Below are positions 37,720-45,794 of a DNA stretch of 64,000 nucleotides, piece by piece. Source of the stretch: Methanothrix harundinacea (lineage in GTDB: Archaea; Halobacteriota; Methanosarcinia; Methanotrichales; Methanotrichaceae). Both the position numbers and the translations under genes were made by a program. How positions within the stretch are numbered: the stretch's first letter is position 1; the number at the start of each line of letters is the position of its first letter. The stretch spans positions 1 to 64,000 of the forward strand of contig DAQG01000024.1 of assembly GCA_002502785.1 (NCBI GenBank). Direction: 5' to 3'. The notes under the pieces are model-generated. The model made no database searches, was not told the origin of the DNA, and worked only from the letters and a program-made list of their open reading frames with translations.

Positions 37720-39756
37720 ATGACAAAAGTGCTTGTTCCAACGGTCTGTCCATATTGTGGTGCAGGCTGCGGATTTTTCATTTCAGTCGAGAAGGAACGC
37801 GCTACAGGGATCGAATACATGCCTGATCACCCTGTAAGCGAGGGAGCTTTATGCTCAAAGGGAAATGCGGCCTTGGAGGTCCTCTGTCATCAGGAGCGGT
37901 TCACCTCTCCTCTGAAGAGAAAAGGAGAAGGCTGGGCCAGGATATCCTGGGAAGAGGCCATCGATCTGGTGGCAAAAGGCCTTGGTGATGCCATCAAAAA
38001 GAACGGGCCTGGCAGCATCGCCTTTCTTGCCTCTTCCAAATGCAGCAACGAGGAGAACTATCTGATCGAGAAGCTGGCCCGCCTCCTGGGCTCGCCTCAT
38101 GTGGACAACTGCGCCCGGCTCTGTCATGCCCCCTCGGTGGTGGGATTGAACCGAACCTTGGGAGCTGCCGGCATGACCAATCCCATACCGGATATTGCAA
38201 GCTCCAAATGCGTATTCATCATAGGATCGAACCTGGCGGAAAATCATCCCGTCATCTCCCGCTGGATTCACAGGGCAAAGGATGAAGGTGCCGTGGTAAT
38301 CGCAGCCGATCCTCGCGTGACTCATACCTCCTGGATGGCAGATGTATTCCTCCAGCTTAAGCCGGGAACGGATGTCGCTCTCCTGAACGGCATGGCTCAT
38401 GTGATAATCAAAGAGGGGCTGGTTGACAGAGATTACATCGCCCAGAGGACGCGAGGCTTTGAGGAGCTGAAGGAGTCGGTCGGGGATTATACTCCGGAAA
38501 AGGTGGCGGAGATAACCGGGGTTCCAGCCGGCGACATTGTGCGGGCGGCGCGGGCCTATGCCATATCTCCGGCCTCTTCTATTCTCTATTCCATGGGAAT
38601 CACCCAGCACACCACGGGGACAGACAACGTGCAGGCCGTCTCGGACCTGGCTCTCATCTGCGGCCATCTGGGAAAGCCGGGCACTGGGGTCATGCCGCTT
38701 CGTGGCCAGAACAATGTGCAGGGTGCCTGCGATATGGGGGCGCTGGCTGAGTTTTATCCAGGCTACAAAAAGGCTGACGATTCCGAGACCATCAGATACT
38801 TCTCCTCTGCCTGGCGGACTGAAGGCCTGCCTCTGGGCCCGGGGCTCACGGCCACCCAGATGATCGATGCCGCTGGCACGGGAGATATAAAAGGCATGTA
38901 CGTTGTGGGCGAAGATCCGGCCAACTCCGATCCCTGCAGCCACAATGTACACTCGGCTCTTGATAATCTTGATTTTCTGGTGGTGCAGGACATATTCATG
39001 ACTGCGACAGCACAGCTCGCAGATGTTGTTTTGCCTGGAGCGGTCTGGGCTGAGAAGGAAGGTAGCTACACCAACACGGAAAGGCGTGTGCAGTGGAGCT
39101 GCAGGGCCATCGATCCGCCGGGAGCGGCACTCTCCGACCTCGAAATAGTTTGTAAAGTTGCCCGGTCACTGGGTCTGGATTTCTACTATCCTGATGCTGC
39201 CTCAGTTTTGGCAGAGATAAACAGGACCGTACCGCAGTACGCCGGCATAACCCGGGAGCGGCTTGAAAGAGACGGCCTGGTCTGGCCTTGCCCAACCGTC
39301 GATCATCCGGGAACGCCCATACTTCACTCCTCCGGCTTCAAGCTTGCCGAGGGGCGCGCCTGTATCGTGCACGTACCTTACCGGCCGGCGGCCGAAGTCG
39401 CAAGCTGGGATTATCCCTTCATCCTGACCACCGGGCGCGTGGCTGTTCACCACAACGCCGGGTCCATGACGAGGAGAAGCCCGTCCCTCATCAGCCGCGA
39501 ACCGGATCTCTATGTGGAGATCAACACCGCCGACGCCGCCCGGCTCAAGGTGGCTGATGGAGACGAGGTGACCATAACCACGCCGCGGGGCGAGACAGAG
39601 GCTTATGCACGCCTCACGGATAAAGTAAAAAGGGGAGTGGTGTTCATGCCGTTCCATTTCCCTGGGACCAATATCCTCACCACGGATATCACAGACCCTG
39701 AGGCCAGGATACCGGAGTTCAAGGTCGCTGCCTGCAAGATTTCCCGGAGGGATTAA
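37720..39756 (+). CDS. formate dehydrogenase-like molybdopterin oxidoreductase (Cys type)
   Basis: 678 residues, MopB superfamily. An N-terminal [4Fe-4S] motif CPYCGAGCGF...LCSKGN binds one cluster. The residue that ligates Mo/W and is selenocysteine in some formate dehydrogenases is a cysteine in NCARLCHAPSVVGL (about residue 136), with the adjacent histidine kept. RGQNNVQGACDMG is also typical of formate dehydrogenases. The C-terminal dinucleotide-binding domain ends in LTTGRVAVHHNAGSMTRRS. It lies 50 bases after gltB3 and abuts two ferredoxin genes; formate is the best substrate guess, but related oxidoreductases are not excluded. Confidence 0.85.
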   Translation: MTKVLVPTVCPYCGAGCGFFISVEKERATGIEYMPDHPVSEGALCSKGNAALEVLCHQERFTSPLKRKGEGWARISWEEAIDLVAKGLGDAIKKNGPGSIAFLASSKCSNEENYLIEKLARLLGSPHVDNCARLCHAPSVVGLNRTLGAAGMTNPIPDIASSKCVFIIGSNLAENHPVISRWIHRAKDEGAVVIAADPRVTHTSWMADVFLQLKPGTDVALLNGMAHVIIKEGLVDRDYIAQRTRGFEELKESVGDYTPEKVAEITGVPAGDIVRAARAYAISPASSILYSMGITQHTTGTDNVQAVSDLALICGHLGKPGTGVMPLRGQNNVQGACDMGALAEFYPGYKKADDSETIRYFSSAWRTEGLPLGPGLTATQMIDAAGTGDIKGMYVVGEDPANSDPCSHNVHSALDNLDFLVVQDIFMTATAQLADVVLPGAVWAEKEGSYTNTERRVQWSCRAIDPPGAALSDLEIVCKVARSLGLDFYYPDAASVLAEINRTVPQYAGITRERLERDGLVWPCPTVDHPGTPILHSSGFKLAEGRACIVHVPYRPAAEVASWDYPFILTTGRVAVHHNAGSMTRRSPSLISREPDLYVEINTADAARLKVADGDEVTITTPRGETEAYARLTDKVKRGVVFMPFHFPGTNILTTDITDPEARIPEFKVAACKISRRD

Positions 39757-40197
39757 ATGCCCGTTTATATTGACATAAGCAGATGTATCGGCTGCCGGTC
39801 TTGCGAGGTAGCCTGCCAGCGAGTACACGGAGGCAGCGGACACGTCAACGTCCATTTTGTGGGAGATTCGGCCTCGGTTCCCATATTGTGTCATCACTGT
39901 GAGGAGGCTTCCTGTACCATGGCCTGCTTCAGCGGGGCCCTCTATAAAGATGGAGATAAAACGGTCTTTGATGTGGAAAAGTGCACAGGCTGCGGCCTTT
40001 GTCGGCTGGCCTGCCCCTTCGGGGTGGTCTGGACGGACAAGATCGCCCACAAGTGCGATCTCTGCGAGGGGCTGGCCGAAGTGCCAACTTGCGTTACCAC
40101 CTGTCCGGCCAATGCTCTATCCACCGATTTTGATCTGGCGTCCCGCCGGGCGCGGGCGCGGGCGGCGCGGGTTGCTGCCCAGGGAGGTAGAAGATGA
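39757..40197 (+). CDS. four-cluster ferredoxin subunit (FdhB/HycB-like)
   Basis: 146 residues. Four [4Fe-4S] motifs are seen: CIGCRSCEVAC, CHHCEEASCTMAC, CTGCGLCRLAC and CDLCEGLAEVPTCVTTC, the layout of electron-transfer subunits of molybdoenzymes (HycB/DmsB/FdnH type). It begins immediately after the molybdoenzyme stop and overlaps the next gene by four bases, so the three should form a complex. The C-terminal arginine/alanine-rich tail is unusual. Confidence 0.9.
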   Translation: MPVYIDISRCIGCRSCEVACQRVHGGSGHVNVHFVGDSASVPILCHHCEEASCTMACFSGALYKDGDKTVFDVEKCTGCGLCRLACPFGVVWTDKIAHKCDLCEGLAEVPTCVTTCPANALSTDFDLASRRARARAARVAAQGGRR

Positions 40198-40613
40198 TCA
40201 AAGTAGATGCCAGCCTTTGTTTGGGCTGCCATTCCTGCTCCAACGTCTGTCCTAGCCAAAATATCGTCCGCACCGAGACTGGAGTGACGCGGAGCATTCA
40301 CTGGAAGAGATGTAAAGAGGAATGCGATCTTTGCGTGGAACTCTGCCCTGCCAAAGCTCTGACCCTGGTGCCTTTCGACGAATCTGTGCCAGAGCCCGAG
40401 GTCTGCTTCTATCTAGTGGCCTGCAAGATCTGCGGGTCCCGTTACGCCACCGAGCCCATGCTGAAGAGGATCGAATCAGTTATTCCCGCTAATTTGCAGA
40501 AGGATTCCGAGGGCCTGGATTGGATCAGGGTGTGTCCGGTTTGTCGGCGGACTATTGAGGCGGAGAGGGCCACCCGGCAGATGGTTTTGGGAAGGAGCAG
40601 GAAAAGCCCGTGA
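40194..40613 (+). CDS. two-cluster ferredoxin-like protein
   Basis: 139 residues. Two [4Fe-4S] motifs in the first 60 residues (CLGCHSCSNVC and CDLCVELC), then a second region with CKICGSRY and a CxxC (CPVC) near residue 119 that may bind zinc or another cluster. It overlaps the preceding gene by four bases (ATGA), so it is probably a subunit or dedicated carrier for the molybdoenzyme, possibly passing electrons to the glutamate synthase. Confidence 0.85.
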   Translation: MIKVDASLCLGCHSCSNVCPSQNIVRTETGVTRSIHWKRCKEECDLCVELCPAKALTLVPFDESVPEPEVCFYLVACKICGSRYATEPMLKRIESVIPANLQKDSEGLDWIRVCPVCRRTIEAERATRQMVLGRSRKSP

Positions 40614-41078
40614 AAGGGCGAATAAATGCTGTTCCTTTTCTTCAGAAATTTAATTTTTATCGTATACCCAGCAGCTCTGCTACGGGGATGAGCATATAAC
40701 TGACAAACCGTTGCTGTGTTCACATATTTTGACACGATATTATGCGGTTTATAGTGCAACGTGTTTGGGAACCTTCCTACAAACCAGGATGACTAAGGCG
40801 CCGCCGCCAGTTCGACTCAAAGTATATAATAACTGGAATATCCAAAATCCGGAGATCTGGCAGTTATGCAGCGTCAAAAGATATGTTTACTTCCACTCCG
40901 GAAGGTAAATGCCTATGCAAAACTTATTAAGCCTAACGGTATCATAGCTCCGCCTACATGTAGCTCTTGCACTTGAGAATCCGAGGATGCTAGATATCGA
41001 TCCGGCGATAACTGAGGATAGAGCTTCATAAAGAGTGGGCAAGAAAAGCTCTCTGCCCCCTTGCCGTGAAAAACTGTA
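40614..41078. other. 465-base intergenic region with an IS200-end-like segment
   Basis: No supported gene. The segment at about 40646-40690 resembles the right end of the IS200 element near 5750: AATTTRATTTTTATCG, then TCTGCTNCGGG in the same order, and a small hairpin AGCAG-CT-CTGCT. It may be a scar of an old insertion or a shared terminator. Downstream is AT-rich sequence (AAAGTATATAATAAC near 40820) that could promote the next gene. Confidence 0.4.
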
Positions 41079-43133
41079 GTGGAAGGTGTTGGTATACCTA
41101 AAGAACTAATTCCATCAGTTTGTCCCTACTGCGCCGTTGGCTGCGGATTTTACCTGGAGGTAGAGAAAGGCCGGGCCACCGGGCTGGAGTACATGCCCGA
41201 GCATCCGACGGGAGAGGGCGGTCTGTGTCCCAAGGGCAACGCCGTCCTCGAAGTTCTCAACCATGAGGAGAGGCTCCGATATCCTCTCAAGAGGAATGGA
41301 GACGAGTGGATCAGAATTTCCTGGGAGGAGGCCCTAGACCTGGTGGCGAAGGGGCTGAGCAAGGCTGTGCAGGAACACGGTGGCAGATCCCTGGGCTTTC
41401 TCGCATCCTCGAGATGCAACAACGAAGAGAACTACGCTCTACAAAAGATGGCTAGGCTCCTGGGTTCGCCCAACGTGGACAACTGCGCCCGCCTCTGCCA
41501 CTCTCCCACGGTGGTGGGCCTCGGAGGAGCTCTTGGAACGGGGGCTATGACCAACAACATCAGGGATCTGGAAAATTCTCGGTGCATCCTGGCCATAGGA
41601 ACCAACCTGGCCGAGGCCCACCCCGTAGTCTCCAGGTGGATCCACAAGGCGAAGGACAATGGAGCTAAAATAATAGTCGTGGACCCGAGGATCACCCACA
41701 CGTCCTGGATGGCAGACCTCCACCTGAGACTCAAGCCCGGAACGGACATCGATCTTCTCAGGGGAATGATGAAGGCGGCGATAGAAGAAGGGTCGATAGA
41801 CAGAAGCTTCATCGCCGATAGGACCAATGGCTTTGAAGATCTCAAGCGAAGCCTGGAAGGGTTCACCGTGGAGAAGGCTGCAGAGCTGACGGGCCTCTCT
41901 GCCGGGGAGATCATCAAAGCTGCCCGGCTCTATTCACGATCTGAAGCCTCGGCCCTCCTCTACTCCATGGGCATCACCCAGCACATCTGCGGTACTGATA
42001 ACGTCAGGGCATGCACCGACCTGGCCCTTATCTGCGGACAGATTGGAAGGCCGGGGGCCGGCATCTGGCCCATGAGAGGTCAGAACAACGTCCAGGGCAC
42101 CTGCGACATGGGTGCCATGGTCGAGTTCTACCCCGGGTACAAGAGGGCTTCCGATCCGTCATCTGTCGATTTATTCAAGACATCCTGGGGTGCGCCGAGC
42201 CTTCCCGAGGGACAGGGGATGACATCGACGGAGATGATGGACGCAGCCCTGGAAGGTCAGATCAGGGCCATGTACGTAATCGGGGAAGACCCTGTGATAT
42301 GCGATCCAAACACCTCCAAGACCCAAAAGGCTCTGGAAAGCCTAGATTTTCTGGTGGTCCAGGAGATATTCCTGACAGCTACCGCCAAGCTTGCCGATAT
42401 CGTCCTGCCTGCCGCTGCCTGGGCTGAGAAGGATGGCAGCTATACCTCCATGGAAAGAAGAATCCAGTGGATAGACAAGGCCGTGCCCGCACCCGAAGAG
42501 GCAAAAGAGGGTCTATCGATAATCTGTGAGATCGCCAGAAGGCTTGGGCATGACCTAAACTACACCTCTGCCTCGGAGGTTCTAGAAGAGATCAACCAGA
42601 CGGTGCCAGCATACCGAGGCGCCACCAGATCTCGGATATCCAACCCCGGCGGCCTGCCCTGGCCGTGCCCGGCAGAGGACCATCCAGGCACGGAGATTCT
42701 TCACGTCGGGGGATTCTCCACGCCGGACGGCAGGGCCAATCTGGCCGTTGTCGAGAATGTGCCCCCTGCCGAGGTGCCAAGCCCCGAGTACCCCATCCTC
42801 CTAACCACGGGCAGAATAGTCGTTCACTACAACAGCGGCTCCATGACCCGGAGGAGCCCGTCTCTCATGGAGAGGGACCCCGAGCTGTACGTGGAGGTGA
42901 ACCCCGAGGACGCTTCCAGCCTGAAGATCGCCGATGGCAGCATGGTGGTGGTATCGACCCTGAGGGGAGGGACGCGGGCCAAGGCGAGGCTCACGAATGC
43001 GGTAAAGCCAGGGATGGTCTTCATGCCCTTCCACTACCACGGGGCGAACCTGATTACCTCCGACGCCAGGGACCCGGTATCCAAGATACCTGAGTACAAG
43101 GCGGCCGCCTGTAATATAGTGCCCGCAGAATGA
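41079..43133 (+). CDS. second formate dehydrogenase-like molybdoenzyme (Cys type)
   Basis: 684 residues and very similar in layout to the gene at 37720. N-terminal CPYCAVGCGF and LCPKGN bind one [4Fe-4S] cluster; the Mo/W ligand is cysteine in NCARLCHSPTVVGL; RGQNNVQGTCDMG is present. No ferredoxin genes follow; the nearest are upstream. The GTG start at 41079 has no clear ribosome-binding site. It converges on the gltA-like gene, 139 bases away. Probably a paralogue from duplication; it may share the ferredoxin subunits of the first copy. Confidence 0.85.
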   Translation: MEGVGIPKELIPSVCPYCAVGCGFYLEVEKGRATGLEYMPEHPTGEGGLCPKGNAVLEVLNHEERLRYPLKRNGDEWIRISWEEALDLVAKGLSKAVQEHGGRSLGFLASSRCNNEENYALQKMARLLGSPNVDNCARLCHSPTVVGLGGALGTGAMTNNIRDLENSRCILAIGTNLAEAHPVVSRWIHKAKDNGAKIIVVDPRITHTSWMADLHLRLKPGTDIDLLRGMMKAAIEEGSIDRSFIADRTNGFEDLKRSLEGFTVEKAAELTGLSAGEIIKAARLYSRSEASALLYSMGITQHICGTDNVRACTDLALICGQIGRPGAGIWPMRGQNNVQGTCDMGAMVEFYPGYKRASDPSSVDLFKTSWGAPSLPEGQGMTSTEMMDAALEGQIRAMYVIGEDPVICDPNTSKTQKALESLDFLVVQEIFLTATAKLADIVLPAAAWAEKDGSYTSMERRIQWIDKAVPAPEEAKEGLSIICEIARRLGHDLNYTSASEVLEEINQTVPAYRGATRSRISNPGGLPWPCPAEDHPGTEILHVGGFSTPDGRANLAVVENVPPAEVPSPEYPILLTTGRIVVHYNSGSMTRRSPSLMERDPELYVEVNPEDASSLKIADGSMVVVSTLRGGTRAKARLTNAVKPGMVFMPFHYHGANLITSDARDPVSKIPEYKAAACNIVPAE

Positions 43134-43272
43134 GGGGCGATGGGCCCGAAAGCCGCAGGAAGGCAACATAAAGAGAAACTAAGACTAAGCCAGAAAATCG
43201 CACGGGAGGGTGGTGGGCTTTTAGCCAGATTCCACATACCCATCTCGAACATTTCTTTCGCCGAATTGACAG

Positions 43273-44691
43273 TCAGCGGTTCCAGGATCCGTCTTCTCGG
43301 AGCCAGCGATCTATATCTTCAGCAGCCTTCTTGCCGGCTCCCATGGCGCTGATGACTGTGGCGCCGCCGGTGGTTATGTCTCCACCAGCCCAGACGCCCT
43401 CTCTGGTGGTTCTGCCGTCGTCGTCCACCACGAGGGTGCCCCACCGGGTGGTCTCAAGCCCCGGGGTGTTGGCCGGGAGCAGGGGGTTTGGCGTGGTTCC
43501 CACGGCTATGATCACGGTGTCCACATCCATTACGTGCTCGGACCCCAAATCGGCTACGGGCCTGCGCCTGCCGCTATCGTCAGGCTCGCCCAGAACCATA
43601 TTCACCACTTCCATCCCGGCGACCCTGCCGCGATCGTCTGCCACAAACCTGGTGGGGTTCGTCAAAAAGTCGAAAATTACGCCCTCCTCTTTGGCGTTCT
43701 CGATCTCCTCGAGCCTCGCCGGCATCTCCGCCTCGGACCTGCGGTATACAACGTGGACCTCGTCTGCGCCGAGCCTGACGGCACATCGAGCCGCGTCCAT
43801 GGCGACGTTTCCGCCACCCACGACCGCCACCTTTCTTCCCTGCCTGATGGGCGTGTCGTACTTCGGAAACTTGTAGGCCTTCATCAGGTTGACCCGGGTG
43901 AGATATTCGTTGGCGGAATAGACTCCGTTGAGGTTCTCGCCAGGGATGTTGAGAAATCGTGGAGCTCCCGCGCCGATACCAAGAAAGACGGCGTCGAAAC
44001 CCGTCTTCAATAGCTCATCTACCTGGACCAGCCGTCCCACCACCGCGTCCAACTCGAAGTTGACGCCCAAAGTCTTCACGTAATCAACCTCGGACCGGAC
44101 GATCTTTTTGGGCAGCCTGAACTCGGGAATTCCGTAGATCAAAACCCCCCCAGCATCGTGGAGCGCCTCAAAGATGGTGACCTTGTGGCCCCTTAAAGCT
44201 AGATCTGCGGCACAGGTTAGGCCGGCAGGACCGGCACCCACCACGGCAACCTTTTTTCCGGTGGGCGGCTGGACCTTTGCCGAAGGCGCGTCCTCGTTTT
44301 CTGCGTCCGGATCAGAGGCGCATTTCTTAAGAAGGCCGCAGCGTGCCTCCCAATCCGCTGCGAACCTTTCGAGACGACCGATGGCTAAGGGTGCGCCTTT
44401 CTTCCCGAGAACACAACGGCTCTCGCACTGAACCTCTTGGGGGCATACCCTTCCGCATATGCCGGGCAGGCTGTTTTTGCTCTTGATTGTCCTGACGGCG
44501 TTCCACATCTCACCCTCCCGTATCGCCTTTATGAAATGGGGAATGTCTACACCCACAGGACAGCCTTCCATGCATCTGGGCTTTTTGCACTCAAGGCACC
44601 TATTGGCCTCTTCGATGGCCTGTTCTTCGGAATAGCCCAAAGCCACCTCGAGGAAGTTGCGGCGTCTCTCCTCTGGTGACTGTTTGGGCAT
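43273..44691 (-). CDS. gltA: NfnB/GltA-like NADPH-dependent flavoprotein
   Basis: 472 residues, the size of the glutamate synthase small subunit and of NfnB/SudA. An N-terminal part with cysteines CLECKKPRCMEGCPVG and CGRVCPQEVQCESRCV binds two [4Fe-4S] clusters. FAD- and NADPH-binding GXGXXG sites follow (VVGAGPAGLTCAADLA and VVGGGNVAMDAAR). It can take electrons to or from NADPH. The start has GAGGAGG six bases upstream. In the operon it follows the SudB/NfnA-like gene, so NfnAB-type transhydrogenase is the likeliest complex, with a glutamate synthase role as the alternative. Confidence 0.9.
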   Translation of the reverse strand: MPKQSPEERRRNFLEVALGYSEEQAIEEANRCLECKKPRCMEGCPVGVDIPHFIKAIREGEMWNAVRTIKSKNSLPGICGRVCPQEVQCESRCVLGKKGAPLAIGRLERFAADWEARCGLLKKCASDPDAENEDAPSAKVQPPTGKKVAVVGAGPAGLTCAADLALRGHKVTIFEALHDAGGVLIYGIPEFRLPKKIVRSEVDYVKTLGVNFELDAVVGRLVQVDELLKTGFDAVFLGIGAGAPRFLNIPGENLNGVYSANEYLTRVNLMKAYKFPKYDTPIRQGRKVAVVGGGNVAMDAARCAVRLGADEVHVVYRRSEAEMPARLEEIENAKEEGVIFDFLTNPTRFVADDRGRVAGMEVVNMVLGEPDDSGRRRPVADLGSEHVMDVDTVIIAVGTTPNPLLPANTPGLETTRWGTLVVDDDGRTTREGVWAGGDITTGGATVISAMGAGKKAAEDIDRWLREDGSWNR

Positions 44692-44772
44692 GGAAACCCT
44701 CCTCAGGTTCAGCTTTTTTTTTATTACCTGACATCGTATCCCGCTTCGGTATATTGATGTTCTGCCGGCTTT

Positions 44773-45792
44773 TCAGATGGCTCCGCGCTGCATCGTCAGA
44801 GTTCGCGGTTGGTGGCTCAGATCCTGCGGCGGACGCGGCATCTTTGTACATCTATCAGCGTCATTGACTATAACTGCTCGCCTCGATTTCTTCTCGACCT
44901 TCTCACCTTCCATCCTGCCCAAGGTGGGGTTGAAGGCCCGTGGCGAGACTTCCACCAGCTTGTGCCAGTTCTCCCGCTCCCAGAGCATGTGAGATCGATC
45001 CTCCTGGGGGATGAACTGGCGGAGTCTGAGTACGAGGGTCTCCCAGTTGACTTCGTGACCATCAAAATCCGGACCGTCAACACAGGCGAACTTGGTTTCG
45101 CCGCCCACCTCGACCCGACACGCCCCGCACATCCCGGTCCCGTCCACCATCAGGGGAGTGAGGCTGACGGTGGTCTTGACTCCATAGGGCTCGCTGGCCT
45201 TGGAGCACTCCATCATCATGAAAGGACAGCCGTGGACGAAGATACGATCGACATCCTTCCCCTCTTTAAGTCGTCTTTTTATGAAGTCGTTTGTCCACCC
45301 CAGCTCGCCGCAGCCGCCGCTTCCCGTGAGGACGTGAAGCTCGTCGCTATTGGCCTTCATCTTATCTTCCCAGAAGATGAACTCTCGACTCCGACCTTCC
45401 ACAACGGTTATCACGCGGTTTCCGGCCTCTTTGAGCGCCTTTATCCTAGCCATGGCAGGCCCGATGCCGAAACAACCGCAGGCGCATATGACGGTGCCGA
45501 AGTTTTCGATCTCTGTGGGAGTGCCCAGGGGACCTACGAGATTCATTATGTAGTCCCCTTCCTTCAGGGTGCCTAGCTTCATGGTGCTGGTTCCAAGGAC
45601 GTAGAAGACGATATCGATGGTGCCTTCGTCCTCGTCCCAGCCCGCAAGCCCCATGGGAGTTCTCTCGCCGGTCTCGTCCACCCTGATGATAACAAACTGT
45701 CCGGGGTGGGCAGCCCGGCCGATATTGGGCGCATTTATCTTAAGATAGATTATGTTGGGGACGAGAGCCTCCTTCTCAATTATCTGGTACAT
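44773..45792 (-). CDS. NfnA/SudB-like ferredoxin:NADP reductase subunit
   Basis: 339 residues. FAD-binding ferredoxin-reductase domain (HPGQFVIIRV, TPMGLAGWDEDEG), NAD-binding part (CACGCFGIGPAMARI) and a [2Fe-2S] site near the end (CGACRVEVGGETKFAC). This is NfnA/SudB. The last ~55 residues (from about SPRAFNPTLGRM to TLTMQRGAI) are an extra tail not expected in the family. Start has GGTGA six bases upstream. Two bases follow the formate dehydrogenase gene, so the two are coupled. Confidence 0.88.
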   Translation of the reverse strand: MYQIIEKEALVPNIIYLKINAPNIGRAAHPGQFVIIRVDETGERTPMGLAGWDEDEGTIDIVFYVLGTSTMKLGTLKEGDYIMNLVGPLGTPTEIENFGTVICACGCFGIGPAMARIKALKEAGNRVITVVEGRSREFIFWEDKMKANSDELHVLTGSGGCGELGWTNDFIKRRLKEGKDVDRIFVHGCPFMMMECSKASEPYGVKTTVSLTPLMVDGTGMCGACRVEVGGETKFACVDGPDFDGHEVNWETLVLRLRQFIPQEDRSHMLWERENWHKLVEVSPRAFNPTLGRMEGEKVEKKSRRAVIVNDADRCTKMPRPPQDLSHQPRTLTMQRGAI

Positions 45793-45794
45793 CT

